Translations under genes and position numbers: made by a program
Assembly (NCBI GenBank): GCA_016209205.1
Contig: JACQWQ010000104.1
Coordinates: forward strand, 1-36,135
Origin: Chloroflexota bacterium
GTDB taxonomy: Bacteria > Chloroflexota > Anaerolineae > UBA4142 > SHND01
Length of the DNA stretch: 36,135 nucleotides
Direction of reading: 5' to 3'
Part shown: positions 8,177 through 15,184 of the stretch, in pieces
Position numbering within the stretch: the stretch's first letter is position 1
Layout: each line of letters opens with the position of its first letter
The notes under the pieces: generated by a model
The model's input: the letters and a program-made list of their open reading frames with translations, nothing else
What the model was told of the DNA's origin: nothing
Database searches by the model: none

Positions 8177-8299
8177 GCGCCCGCGATGCTGACAACATCC
8201 GGGCGCATGACCAAAGCCGACGCAAACGGCTAAGGTGAAACGAGTATAGCACTCGCAAGCCGTTCGCGTCAACTCAAGACGTGAGCGGCTTTTTGTTTT
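8177..8299 (+). promoter_or_regulatory. Structured leader with competing terminator and antiterminator stems
   Basis: Three foldings are visible. Stem A pairs gcgcccg (8177-8183) with cgggcgc (8200-8206), with an inner gatg/catc. Stem B pairs 8219-8231 with 8258-8270 (12 of 13) around a small cgagt/actcg hairpin. Stem C pairs 8257-8270 with 8278-8291 (12 of 14) and is followed by TTTTGTTTT, an intrinsic terminator. Stems B and C share the strand 8258-8270, so they exclude each other, the layout of a riboswitch or attenuator. I do not recognise the class. Confidence 0.65.
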
Positions 8300-8309
8300 G
8301 GAGCGCAAG

Positions 8310-9503
8310 ATGAATTTACCAGACCAACATTTCGATTTTGACGCAAACTGCGAAAAGGTGCTAACCCTATTCGCTGGGGAGCAAACCTCCCAAACGCGAG
8401 ACTATGACTATGGGGGCGAGTGCGTTAAAGTCACGACCAGCAAAGGAGCGATGGCGGGAGGTAATTGGTGTGTCGTTTTCTCCCTGGAATGGCAAGACCC
8501 AAAAATCTATGAGTCGTTGGTTGCCGCAATCGCCGCGCTCGAGCAGATTTACCCGCCAACCTTTGAACTCATACAAGAGCACAAGAACCAGATTGAATCA
8601 TTGAAAGGGCACGAAGTTTCCGCGACAGACTTTGCGCGGCACATGACAGGTGTTGCCATGATTGAGTTAGAGCCGCGCGGAAGGAACGAATGCCATGCAA
8701 CTTTGCGCTTTGTCCCCGATAGAAGAAAACCCCAAATCGCTTCTGCGCTAAAGGACTGGCGCGAAATGGTGTATGGTCAAAGTCAAGACAACATTGTGTC
8801 TGGAATTTGGAGGAACACTCTAGCAGAATGGCAGAAACAACCAACCGAAAAAGATAAGTTGCCTGACTTGCCGAGCACCGCGCCGCGCCAAGACGCGGGG
8901 CTTGTCTTGGAGAAAAAGGGCGAGGGCTGGGTGATTACCTATCGCGGTAGTGATTCGCTAATTCTGAGAGATAGCAAAGGAATCGCGGCTATCGCGCTGT
9001 TGCTACAGAAACCCAACAAAGATTTTAGTGCAATTGAACTTGCACAAGCCATTGAAAAAAACGGCGCAACAAACGCGGTTTGGAGCGCGAGCGAAATAGC
9101 CGAAGCGAGTTTGAGCATTTCCGGTTTTGATGGTGGTGGCAAAGTGCTGGACAGTAAAGCGAAACGGGAATACCGCGCGAAACTTGAAGAACTCACGGAG
9201 AAAAAAGGCATTGCCACTGCATCGGGCGATTACGTGAAAGCGGAAGAGTGCGAGCGAGAACACGATAGTATCTTGGCAGAACTGAATCGCACATCGGGCT
9301 TGGGAGGAAATAGTCGAGAGTTTGCTGGGCAAACTGAAAACGCCCGCGCCGCAATCACGCAACGCATTAGGGGTACTATCAGAAAAATCAAATCCAAAAA
9401 CGCGATGCTTAGCGGCTATCTTGAAACGACTATCGAAACGGGGCAATATTGTGTCTATCGCCCAGAAAGAGCTGAACAATTATCCGTTACCGTCAAACCA
9501 TAA
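8310..9503 (+). CDS. Protein of unknown function behind the switch-like leader
   Basis: 397 residues, soluble, no signal or membrane segment. The first 200 residues match nothing I know. The last 190 residues (from GEGWVITYRGSDSLILRDSKGIAAIALLL onward, via YRAKLEELTEKKGIATASGDY to SGLGG and AITQRIRGTIRKIKS, ending TGQYCVYRPE) resemble a conserved C-terminal module I recall from actinobacterial and Chloroflexota regulatory proteins, where SGLGG-type and TGTFCSYRP-type motifs recur; this is memory, not a search. It contains a charged helical stretch that may be a coiled coil. ATG 8310 follows GGAG (8300-8303); TTG 8298 is an alternative in frame. A terminator follows at 9544. Confidence 0.75.
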   Translation: MNLPDQHFDFDANCEKVLTLFAGEQTSQTRDYDYGGECVKVTTSKGAMAGGNWCVVFSLEWQDPKIYESLVAAIAALEQIYPPTFELIQEHKNQIESLKGHEVSATDFARHMTGVAMIELEPRGRNECHATLRFVPDRRKPQIASALKDWREMVYGQSQDNIVSGIWRNTLAEWQKQPTEKDKLPDLPSTAPRQDAGLVLEKKGEGWVITYRGSDSLILRDSKGIAAIALLLQKPNKDFSAIELAQAIEKNGATNAVWSASEIAEASLSISGFDGGGKVLDSKAKREYRAKLEELTEKKGIATASGDYVKAEECEREHDSILAELNRTSGLGGNSREFAGQTENARAAITQRIRGTIRKIKSKNAMLSGYLETTIETGQYCVYRPERAEQLSVTVKP

Positions 9504-9518
9504 ACTGTAATGTCGTTT

Positions 9519-9546
9519 GTTACAAATCGTAACGCCAAATGTTACG
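9519..9546. promoter_or_regulatory. Overlapping GTTAC/GTAAC dyads, possible operator
   Basis: gttac (9519-9523), gtaac (9529-9533) and gttac (9541-9545) make two overlapping inverted repeats just upstream of the terminator and of a ribbon-helix-helix gene. Proteins of that fold often bind such short dyads and repress themselves, but binding here is inference. Confidence 0.4.
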
Positions 9547-9580
9547 CCTTAACTTGTGAAAGCAAGTTAAGGCGTTTTTA
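9544..9580 (+). terminator. Intrinsic terminator
   Basis: A perfect 13-bp stem (9544-9556 with 9563-9575), a 6-base loop, then TTTTTATTTT. It ends the 8310-9503 unit; the next gene has its own strong ribosome binding site (GAGGTGGGG) at about 9589-9597. Confidence 0.9.
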
Positions 9581-9598
9581 TTTTCCAAGAGGTGGGGT

Positions 9599-9835
9599 AT
9601 GCGACGAAACGACAATTTCACATTTCGGGTTGGCGACATTGAACGCGCGATGATTGCAGATTTGGCGAGACGGTTACGCCGTTCGCAAGGCGACGCAATA
9701 CGCCTCGTTATTCGTGAAGCGGTTTTTGCTTTGCAAGCGCAGACCGACGCGCCCGCGCAACCCGCGCGTCAAGCCGACGCGGCGCGGCGAGGGGGTGCGA
9801 AATGCAAACGTATGAGACCAGACCCGCGCGGTTGA
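9599..9835 (+). CDS. Small ribbon-helix-helix DNA-binding protein
   Basis: 78 residues. The N-terminal 45 residues (NFTFRVGD, then IADLARRLRRSQGDAIRLVIREAV) fit the Arc/CopG pattern: one beta strand, then two helices with the characteristic RSQGDAIR turn. The tail is Ala/Gln/Arg-rich and probably disordered. Such proteins in plasmid-like elements usually repress their own operon or control copy number. It is the first gene of a chain (9599-12381) leading to the primase, and the next gene overlaps its end by 34 bases. Confidence 0.75.
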   Translation: MRRNDNFTFRVGDIERAMIADLARRLRRSQGDAIRLVIREAVFALQAQTDAPAQPARQADAARRGGAKCKRMRPDPRG

Positions 9836-10020
9836 CGCTACGTCAAGCTGCGTTGGCGGAATTGGTTACGTTGGTGCTGGGATGGAGTGATGACGATAAA
9901 AGCGACGAAGGGGGCGCGGCGTGTCTGCCAGAGACCGACGCGCCCGCGCACGACGCGCCGACCGACGCTGCGCACGATGCGATGCAACTTACGGGGGTGA
10001 AAAATGACGCTGCCCGCTGA
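9802..10020 (+). CDS. Hypothetical protein, acidic tail
   Basis: 72 residues starting MQTYETRPARLTLRQAALAELVTLVL. A short helical N-terminus is followed by an Asp/Ala-rich tail. ATG 9802 has GAGGGGGTG about 9 bases upstream. It overlaps its neighbours on both sides by a few codons. I recognise no domain; it may be an accessory of the primase operon. Confidence 0.55.
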   Translation: MQTYETRPARLTLRQAALAELVTLVLGWSDDDKSDEGGAACLPETDAPAHDAPTDAAHDAMQLTGVKNDAAR

Positions 10021-10264
10021 ACTCACACCCACGCAAAACGACGCGCTTATCGCATGTCTTCGGCTGTTTGCCGCACACGGGCGCGCGCTGCGATTGGCAC
10101 GCGCGGCGCAACAAATGGAAATGCCGTCAAGCGCTCCAACGCTCGACGGCGGCGACAAAAACAGGACAGAGACAAATCTATCCGGTGTTGTCATCTCCAT
10201 TATGGGCGACAACGCCGCGCGGGTCAAGACCCCGACGCAAAGGCGGAAACGTGCACGAAATTAA
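10004..10264 (+). CDS. Hypothetical protein
   Basis: 86 residues (MTLPAELTPTQNDALIACLRLFAAHGRALRLARAAQQ..., basic C-terminus RRKRARN). The first 40 residues are predicted helical. GGGGGTG precedes ATG 10004, and the gene overlaps the previous stop by 17 bases and the next start by 14. No function recognised. Confidence 0.55.
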   Translation: MTLPAELTPTQNDALIACLRLFAAHGRALRLARAAQQMEMPSSAPTLDGGDKNRTETNLSGVVISIMGDNAARVKTPTQRRKRARN

Positions 10265-10550
10265 ACTGCGCGGGCGCGTCGTTGCCGAGGTGCGCGGCGA
10301 CGGCTATCTGCAAAAACACATTCAATTTTCACGGCACTTATTGCGGAAGCCGCGCCCTTCAATCTGTTTTGACGTTGCGGTGTTGGATGACGCCGAACGT
10401 TTCGGGGCGCACGCCGTCGAAGTCATTGATCAAGAAACGGGACACCGTTACCGCGTTTCAATCGCCAAAATCCGCGAATACGGTTTTGGCGTGAATTTCA
10501 TCGCGCCACAAATCGCCTTGCCGCTAGCCGAATGGGAGCGCGTCGCATGA
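10251..10550 (+). CDS. Hypothetical protein
   Basis: 99 residues from GTG 10251 (AGGCGG at 10241-10246). The frame is open upstream to 10068, but the codons before 10251 read like a shadow of the preceding gene. The product is a compact alpha/beta-looking protein (KLRGRVVAEVRGDGYLQKH, FDVAVLDDAERFGAHAVEVID, YRVSIAKIREYGFG). Its stop overlaps the primase start (ATGA), so the two are probably translationally coupled. Confidence 0.6.
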   Translation: MHEIKLRGRVVAEVRGDGYLQKHIQFSRHLLRKPRPSICFDVAVLDDAERFGAHAVEVIDQETGHRYRVSIAKIREYGFGVNFIAPQIALPLAEWERVA

Positions 10551-12151
10551 TGATACTCGAAAGAATTAACACCGCGCCTGTCCAAGACGCAATCGAGACG
10601 TTGACCGACGCCGAGAAAAATGGGTTGGACGAACTCGCGCGCAAATCGGCATTGCAACACTACGAACGTCTCAGTTACGAGACTTTGCCCTTGCGCGCGG
10701 ACACCAAAGATGCGTTTCTTAAAGATTGGCAACACCGCGAGCCGCGCGAAATGTGGAAACATGCGCCCGAAAACGCGAACGTTGGTATTCGCTGCGGCGG
10801 CGCGCGGCGTCTTGCAATCGTGGACGCTGACAACAAAAATGAGCCGCGCACGTCCGAACGCGTTGCTAATTTTTTCGCTGGTCTTGGCTTGCATGAAAAC
10901 GATTATCCACAAGTTGCGACGCCAAACGCGGGGCAGCATTTTTACATCGCCCTCGCCGACGAACGCGCGGGCGCGTACTGCCAACTCTCGCCCGAAATGG
11001 GGTCAGGTGAATTTCGTTACGGGCGTGGCGCGTATGTGGCTGCCCCACCCTCGCAGATTGGCGAGCGAAACTACATCCTCGCGTCGGGGGACTTTGGCAA
11101 ATTGCCGCGCGTCGCGCTATCTGACTTGCGCCCCATCCTCGCAAGTGAAAACACAACACCACAGAGCGCGCGGCTTTTCCCTATTGCGTCCGTGCCAACA
11201 CCTTCGCGCCGCGCGTTGGCACTCTTGCGCGGCGAAGGCATGGAACGCTATCACTCGCGGAGTGAAGGCGAGCAAGCAATTATCACCTCGCTGGTCAATT
11301 CTGGTTTTGAGTTTGACGCGATTCTCACACTATTTTTGCAACATCCGCGCGCGGGCAAATTCGCAGAACTGTCTGCCAAGAATCCAAAGAACGCGCTGCG
11401 CTGGCTGCGTCATTCCTTCGAGAACGCGCAAAAGTGGACGCGCACACACGAAGGCAACGCGCGCCAACTCGCCCGCGCCGCGAGAGAATGGGCACCGTCG
11501 CATCAATGGACAGGACGCACGGGCGCGATTGACTGCGCGGTGTTTCTCGCCCATGCCGAAATTGCCTATCGCGCGGGGCGTATTGTCTATGCTGCGTCCT
11601 GTCGAGACGTTGCCGAACTCGCAGGGGTTGGATTCAGAACGTCAATTCGAGCGACGCACAGATTACGCGAACTTGGCTTAATCGTCTTGGAGCAAGAAGC
11701 GACGTTCAATTTGGCAGCAACCTTTCGGCTTGTTTTTACTGACACACTCTCTAAATACATTAATGTGAGAGAGTGTGTCAATAAAAACAGCGCGGCGCAT
11801 GACGTATTTCGATATGCTGGACTTGGCAAAGTGGCATTAGCCGTTTGGAACGCTTTGCAATCGGATGCCCTGACCGCCAGAGAAATCATTGCCAAGACAG
11901 GGCGCAGTAGGTATGCCGTGAATCGCGCGTTGGAGCGCATGTTTCAATTGCAAATGGTGGGCATGGATTTAACCGCGCAGGGCGAAACATGGTACGCGTT
12001 AGAGAATGTGGACTTGAACGAAATCGCGCGGCATATCGGCACATACGGCAAAGGGGTGCGGCAAAGAGCCGAGCATGAACGCCAACGTGCGGCGCGGCGG
12101 AAGTGGAGCACGGAAACAAGACCGCCGAAGCGGAAGCGAGGTAAGCAATGA
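10547..12151 (+). CDS. Bifunctional primase-polymerase (AEP superfamily) with winged-helix C-terminus
   Basis: 534 residues. The N-terminal 200 residues have prim-pol marks in order: NVGIRCGG, the metal-binding LAIVDADN (acidic pair), TPNAGQHFY (the GxHxY-type motif) and the EFRYGRGAYVAAPPS block. Such enzymes make primers and DNA at plasmid and phage origins. A middle helical region follows; from about residue 320 a helix-turn-helix segment (CRDVAELAGVGFRTSIRATHRLRELGLI) and a second one (LTAREIIAKTGRSRYAVNRALERM) suggest DNA-binding winged helices. No helicase motif was found, so a host helicase would be needed. ATG 10547 overlaps the previous stop. Confidence 0.85.
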   Translation: MMILERINTAPVQDAIETLTDAEKNGLDELARKSALQHYERLSYETLPLRADTKDAFLKDWQHREPREMWKHAPENANVGIRCGGARRLAIVDADNKNEPRTSERVANFFAGLGLHENDYPQVATPNAGQHFYIALADERAGAYCQLSPEMGSGEFRYGRGAYVAAPPSQIGERNYILASGDFGKLPRVALSDLRPILASENTTPQSARLFPIASVPTPSRRALALLRGEGMERYHSRSEGEQAIITSLVNSGFEFDAILTLFLQHPRAGKFAELSAKNPKNALRWLRHSFENAQKWTRTHEGNARQLARAAREWAPSHQWTGRTGAIDCAVFLAHAEIAYRAGRIVYAASCRDVAELAGVGFRTSIRATHRLRELGLIVLEQEATFNLAATFRLVFTDTLSKYINVRECVNKNSAAHDVFRYAGLGKVALAVWNALQSDALTAREIIAKTGRSRYAVNRALERMFQLQMVGMDLTAQGETWYALENVDLNEIARHIGTYGKGVRQRAEHERQRAARRKWSTETRPPKRKRGKQ

Positions 12152-12381
12152 AATGTAAAGCACTCACGAAACTGGGGACGTATTGCCGAAACTGGACTAA
12201 CCGCGCAGATGGATTCTGTCCATATCACGCGCCGAGCGTCGACGCCGTGACCGTGATTGATATACCGTCAAAGGAACTTGGACCCGGGCAAGTGCGGCGG
12301 CGCAAGGCGTTATCCCCGCGCCCGCGCCGGTGGGCGTATCGGCACACCGACGATTCGCTAACGGCACACCGCAAGATATGA
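12148..12381 (+). CDS. Small Cys/His-knuckle protein
   Basis: 77 residues. The N-terminus has CKALTKLGTYCRNW and GFCPYHAP, a C-x(8)-C...C-x(2)-H pattern that probably binds zinc. The rest is basic and low complexity. ATG 12148 overlaps the primase stop. The same knuckle opens the protein at 13179. The last 50 bases run into the iteron region, so the 3' end doubles as possible origin DNA. Confidence 0.6.
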   Translation: MKCKALTKLGTYCRNWTNRADGFCPYHAPSVDAVTVIDIPSKELGPGQVRRRKALSPRPRRWAYRHTDDSLTAHRKI

Positions 12382-12427
12382 CCCCACACACGGGGGGCGC
12401 GTATCGGCACATCGGCAGGAAACAGGG

Positions 12428-12540
12428 GCTTGAATGACCGACGCGCGAGCGCGGAGACTTATAACGCCGAAAACACCGTCATTCATGAAGTATGCCCACT
12501 ACCGCTTGAATGACCGACGCGCGAGCGCGGAGACTCATAA
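12428..12540. repeat. Pair of 37-base direct repeats, 39 bases apart
   Basis: 12428-12464 and 12504-12540 are identical except one base (gcttgaatgaccgacgcgcg, then agcgcggagact[t/c]ataa). Each holds an internal gcgcgagcgc dyad. The spacing of 76 bases per unit is CRISPR-like, but only two copies exist and no cas gene is present. They may instead be long iterons. Confidence 0.8.
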
Positions 12541-12566
12541 AGGTTTATCAAATTTGATAAACCTTT
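12539..12566. repeat. Perfect 28-bp palindrome
   Basis: AAAGGTTTATCAAA and its exact complement, without loop. It is AT-rich inside GC-rich DNA, abuts the second 37-base repeat and lies in the candidate origin. It could be a protein-binding site, a cruciform or a nick/unwinding site. Confidence 0.85.
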
Positions 12567-12678
12567 TGACCACAAATATCGGCACACGTATCGGCACATG
12601 GGGGCGGAACTAACGGCACATTCGTATAAGCATGCCCTTTACAAGTAACACTTATGACGAGAGAGGAGAAAATAGATA

Positions 12679-13182
12679 ATGTGTGAGGAGCATACCAAGC
12701 AACGCTTTCTGAAGTACGTTAAAGTCGCGCCCACCGGGTGTTGGGAATGGGCAGGAGCGCGAACTCGCGACGGTTACGGAACGATAAAAATTCACGGCAA
12801 GCAACGCCGCGCCAATCGTGTTGGCTATGAGATATATCGCGGAGCGATTCCTGACGGATTGCTGGTTTGCCATACGTGTGACAATTCGTCGTGCGTGCGT
12901 GCCGAGCATCTATGGCTGGGGACAGCGCGCGATAACCGATATGACGCCATGCAAAAGGGACGAATCGCGCGGGGTAACCGGCACGGCACGCACACACATC
13001 CCGAAAGTGTTTTGCGCGGGGAGCGTCATGTCCGCGCAAAACTCACGCTTGGGCAAGTAGAACAAATTCAGGAAATGTGCAAGCAAGGCGCGCCGCAACG
13101 CGTCGTCGCGCAGGTGTTTGGAATTTCACGCGGACACGTAGGACACATCGTGCGCGGGGAGAGTTGGCGCGGCGGCAAATGA
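12679..13182 (+). CDS. HNH endonuclease with C-terminal HTH
   Basis: 167 residues. The HNH_3-type core reads GCWEWAGARTRDGYGTI, ANRVGYEIYRGAIPDG, VCHTCDNSSCVRAEHLWLGTARDN: the Cys pair and the His/Asn residues are present. The C-terminal 60 residues (RAKLTLGQVEQIQEMCKQG, VVAQVFGISRGHVGHIVRG) form a helix-turn-helix. This is the layout of free-standing homing endonucleases that spread into phage and plasmid genomes. GAGAGGAGAA precedes ATG 12679. A paralogue, frameshifted, lies at 17369-17957. Confidence 0.88.
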   Translation: MCEEHTKQRFLKYVKVAPTGCWEWAGARTRDGYGTIKIHGKQRRANRVGYEIYRGAIPDGLLVCHTCDNSSCVRAEHLWLGTARDNRYDAMQKGRIARGNRHGTHTHPESVLRGERHVRAKLTLGQVEQIQEMCKQGAPQRVVAQVFGISRGHVGHIVRGESWRGGK

Positions 13183-13571
13183 AAACACCACAACAACGCT
13201 GTAAGGCGCGAACAAAGAGCGGCGCGCTGTGTCCCAATCACCCAAGCGCGAGTGGTTTTTGCTATGCACATGACCCGGCACGCGGGCGCGAACGCGCGCG
13301 GGCGCGGCGCAAGGGGGGCAGTCATTCGCGCATCCCCCATAACGGCAATGCCGACGCGCTGCCCAAACAGGTGCGGACACTCCAAGACGTGTTGGCTGTC
13401 TTGGACTACACCCTCGCCGAGACGCTGCCAATGGAAAATAGCATCCAACGCGCGCGGCTGCTCGTCGCGCTGTCTCACGCCTTCATCGAGGCAATCAAAG
13501 AGGGCGAATTAGAAGCGCGCGTCGAAGCGATTGAACACGCGCTAAAACTGCGAGGTGAGAATGAGAAATAA
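13179..13571 (+). CDS. Cys/His-knuckle protein with helical C-terminus
   Basis: 130 residues from ATG 13179, overlapping the HNH stop (ATGA). It opens with CKARTKSGALCPN and GFCYAHDP, the same knuckle as the protein at 12148. A basic stretch follows, then a helical C-terminal half (VRTLQDVLAVLDYTLAETLP, RARLLVALSHAFIEAIKEGELEARVEAIEHAL). Such proteins are common in phage-like elements, with unknown function. Its end overlaps the next start by 11 bases. Confidence 0.65.
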   Translation: MKTPQQRCKARTKSGALCPNHPSASGFCYAHDPARGRERARARRKGGSHSRIPHNGNADALPKQVRTLQDVLAVLDYTLAETLPMENSIQRARLLVALSHAFIEAIKEGELEARVEAIEHALKLRGENEK

Positions 13572-14136
13572 CGGCACACTGCAAGAACACTATGCCAAAC
13601 TCGCGCCGCGCGAACGGTTGACGCTGCTACTCGCCGCGAAAGAACGGGGCGACGAGCAGGAACGCTGCGCACTGATAGACGCTGCGCCGACTGCGCTGTA
13701 TCGTTTGCCGGACTATCATAACGCCCTTGACATGCTGCAACTCATGGCATTGTCCTATCTCATAAATCAATTGAATCGCGCGTGGTCTATGTCCACATTG
13801 GCGCACGTCGGCGAAATTGAGAGTGAAGCGTATCGCGGCGCGCGCATGGGCGCGTATACGTTCTGTGTCCAAGCCGACGCATGGCGCGCGTTTTGCGGCG
13901 AATTGGGCATTGGCGAAAACGCCATGCTGGCGGGCTTCGGCGAATGTAGTCCATTCGAGGATGCTTTATTTTCTCTCGAATTCACCGAAAAGATTGCGCG
14001 GGAATTCGCGTTCACGTTTGACGAAGCGCAAGCCGAAGCGCGGCGCACGTTTGGCGCGGACGCAGGAAAACCGATTACAGTTGAACGCGCGTTACAAGAC
14101 GTGCGCTGTTTGTTCGACAAACACGCCGCGCGGTGA
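13561..14136 (+). CDS. Hypothetical protein
   Basis: 191 residues, mostly helical, acidic, no membrane segment or known motif (APRERLTLLLAAKERGDEQE, LDMLQLMALSYLINQLNRAW, CGELGIGENAMLAGFGE). ATG 13561 has GAGGTGAG just upstream; GTG 13555 is an in-frame alternative. It ends the operon that began with the HNH gene; 270 bases without a gene follow. Confidence 0.65.
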   Translation: MRNNGTLQEHYAKLAPRERLTLLLAAKERGDEQERCALIDAAPTALYRLPDYHNALDMLQLMALSYLINQLNRAWSMSTLAHVGEIESEAYRGARMGAYTFCVQADAWRAFCGELGIGENAMLAGFGECSPFEDALFSLEFTEKIAREFAFTFDEAQAEARRTFGADAGKPITVERALQDVRCLFDKHAAR

Positions 14137-14406
14137 CCTGTCCGCAGACAACGCCCGACCCCGCGCGTAATTTTGGGGCTTGGAAAAAGGGGGAAAGGAA
14201 AATTGTTTTTCGTTCCTTGTGTAACCGTTACCTAAGACAGAAACGAAAAATTTGCGCGGCGCAAAAGACCGACCTTGAAAATTACGCGCCCGCAGGCGAG
14301 GGCTGCGGGCTTGCACTTTGACAACTGAATGATAGGGGATTGCGCGGACGCGCGGCGCGGGTTTATAATGCGCGCAACGGGCAAACATTTTCGAGGAGCG
14401 CGGGCA
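14137..14406 (+). promoter_or_regulatory. Gene-free stretch with hairpin and promoter for the excisionase-like gene
   Basis: A gcccgca/tgcgggc hairpin (14288-14310) followed by a short T-rich stretch may end the upstream operon. TATAAT at 14364-14369 has TTGCGC 18 bases upstream (14340-14345), a weak -35. A GAGGAG ribosome binding site lies at 14393-14398. I see nothing else in 14137-14287. Confidence 0.45.
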
Positions 14407-14616
14407 ATGGCAAAACAAGACGATTGGATTACCACACAAGAGGCGGCGCAGTTAAGCGGCTACCGTCTTGATTATATTCAAGAACTCTTGCGCGAAGGCA
14501 AGATTAAAGGGCGGAAATGGGTGCGAGATTGGCAAGTGAGCAAAGCCAGTCTATTGGCATACGTCCGCGAAGCAGAACGCAAAGGCGAAAAACGCGGACC
14601 CAAAAAAGAAGGTTGA
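14407..14616 (+). CDS. Excisionase-like helix-turn-helix protein
   Basis: 69 residues. DDWITTQEAAQLSGYRLDYIQELLREGKIKGRKW... is the MerR-type winged helix of the HTH_17/excisionase family, with the usual WITTQEAA start and a KWVRDWQVSKASLLAYV wing. In an element with a serine integrase it is a good candidate recombination directionality factor or regulator; which of the two cannot be told from sequence. It is monocistronic, with its own promoter upstream and a new promoter overlapping its stop. Confidence 0.75.
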   Translation: MAKQDDWITTQEAAQLSGYRLDYIQELLREGKIKGRKWVRDWQVSKASLLAYVREAERKGEKRGPKKEG

Positions 14617-14641
14617 CTATTCAAAAGTAAAGTTGTATAAT
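14613..14641 (+). promoter_or_regulatory. Sigma-70-type promoter
   Basis: TTGACT (14613-14618), 17-base spacer, TATAAT (14636-14641). The -35 overlaps the stop codon of the excisionase-like gene. It drives a 200-base leader and the gene at 14845. Confidence 0.75.
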
Positions 14642-14651
14642 TCCGCGTAAC

Positions 14652-14798
14652 AAGGAAATTCAATTCCTTAAATCGCCCCGCGCAATTGCTGAAACAATTA
14701 CGAGGGGCTAACCAAACTCACCGCGTAAACGGCGAGCATGGCTAACCGCATTTTACACCAATTGCGGACAGTCTGCTTAACGCGGGCTGTCCTTTTTT
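14652..14798 (+). promoter_or_regulatory. Structured leader ending in a terminator
   Basis: From 5' to 3': aaggaa/ttcctt hairpin (14652-14669), gcccc/ggggc stem (14675-14679 with 14704-14708) enclosing an aattg/caatt hairpin, two ggctaacc copies, a possible ccgcattt/aattgcgg stem, and an 11-bp terminator stem (14766-14776 with about 14782-14792, including G-U pairs) followed by six T. The last two overlap, so they may compete. It precedes a gene with its own ribosome binding site at about 14830. The RNA class is unknown to me. Confidence 0.55.
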
Positions 14799-14844
14799 GT
14801 TGTAGGGCGACCTGCTTGCTGCGAACGCCGAAAGGATTTTCCGT

Positions 14845-15165
14845 ATGTCCAAACTCTTGTTTGACGACGCAGCAACCGCGCGTTTGATTCTCAAGCACAC
14901 TGCCGAGATTCACGGCGAGACGCGGCACTATTACGCCGCGACGGAAACGCGCGCTATCGTCGTCTTGCGGCGTGGTCTCACGTTATCAGACGTGCGCGGA
15001 CGCGTGACCGACGCCGCAATCGGTTGGGACGAACGGGGCGACCCGCGTTTTGTCCTACCGCACAACATCGGCAAGCGGCACAGCAAGGCGACCATTCACC
15101 GCGTCCTCGAAGGCGCAGGGCATGACCTCACGCTGTCCGATTTTCTGAATCGCGCACCGAAATAG
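14845..15165 (+). CDS. Hypothetical protein
   Basis: 106 residues (MSKLLFDDAATARLILKHTAEIH..., VVLRRGLTLSDVRGRVTDAAIGW, RVLEGAGHDLTLSDFLNRAPK). AAAGGA lies about 10 bases upstream of ATG 14845. No domain recognised. It is the first gene after the structured leader and is followed 19 bases later by the split gene at 15185. Confidence 0.65.
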   Translation: MSKLLFDDAATARLILKHTAEIHGETRHYYAATETRAIVVLRRGLTLSDVRGRVTDAAIGWDERGDPRFVLPHNIGKRHSKATIHRVLEGAGHDLTLSDFLNRAPK

Positions 15166-15184
15166 AAAAAGGAGCAAATGACCG

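Larger units (their letters stand above)
12334..12620. other. Iteron-rich segment, candidate replication origin of the element
   Basis: The word TATCGGCACA occurs at 12337-12346, 12402-12411, 12577-12586 and 12589-12598, three of them preceded by CG; a related word CTAACGGCACA occurs at 12358-12368 and 12610-12620. Between them lie a 37-base repeat pair and a perfect 28-bp palindrome. No gene covers 12382-12678. Direct repeats plus palindromes right after a primase-polymerase gene are typical of plasmid origins; the assignment is inference. Confidence 0.55.

Noticed and set aside
8177..8270. Leader considered as c-di-GMP (GEMM) riboswitch because of GACGCAAA
   Set aside because: The order of conserved segments and the second stem do not match the class; only the short word is shared.
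12679..13182. HNH protein considered as a phage terminase-associated HNH
   Set aside because: No large terminase or portal gene is present, and the C-terminal HTH fits free-standing homing endonucleases better.
14318..14369. TTGACA at 14318 paired with TATAAT at 14364
   Set aside because: The spacing is 40 bases, far from the usual 16-18, so the two cannot form one promoter.
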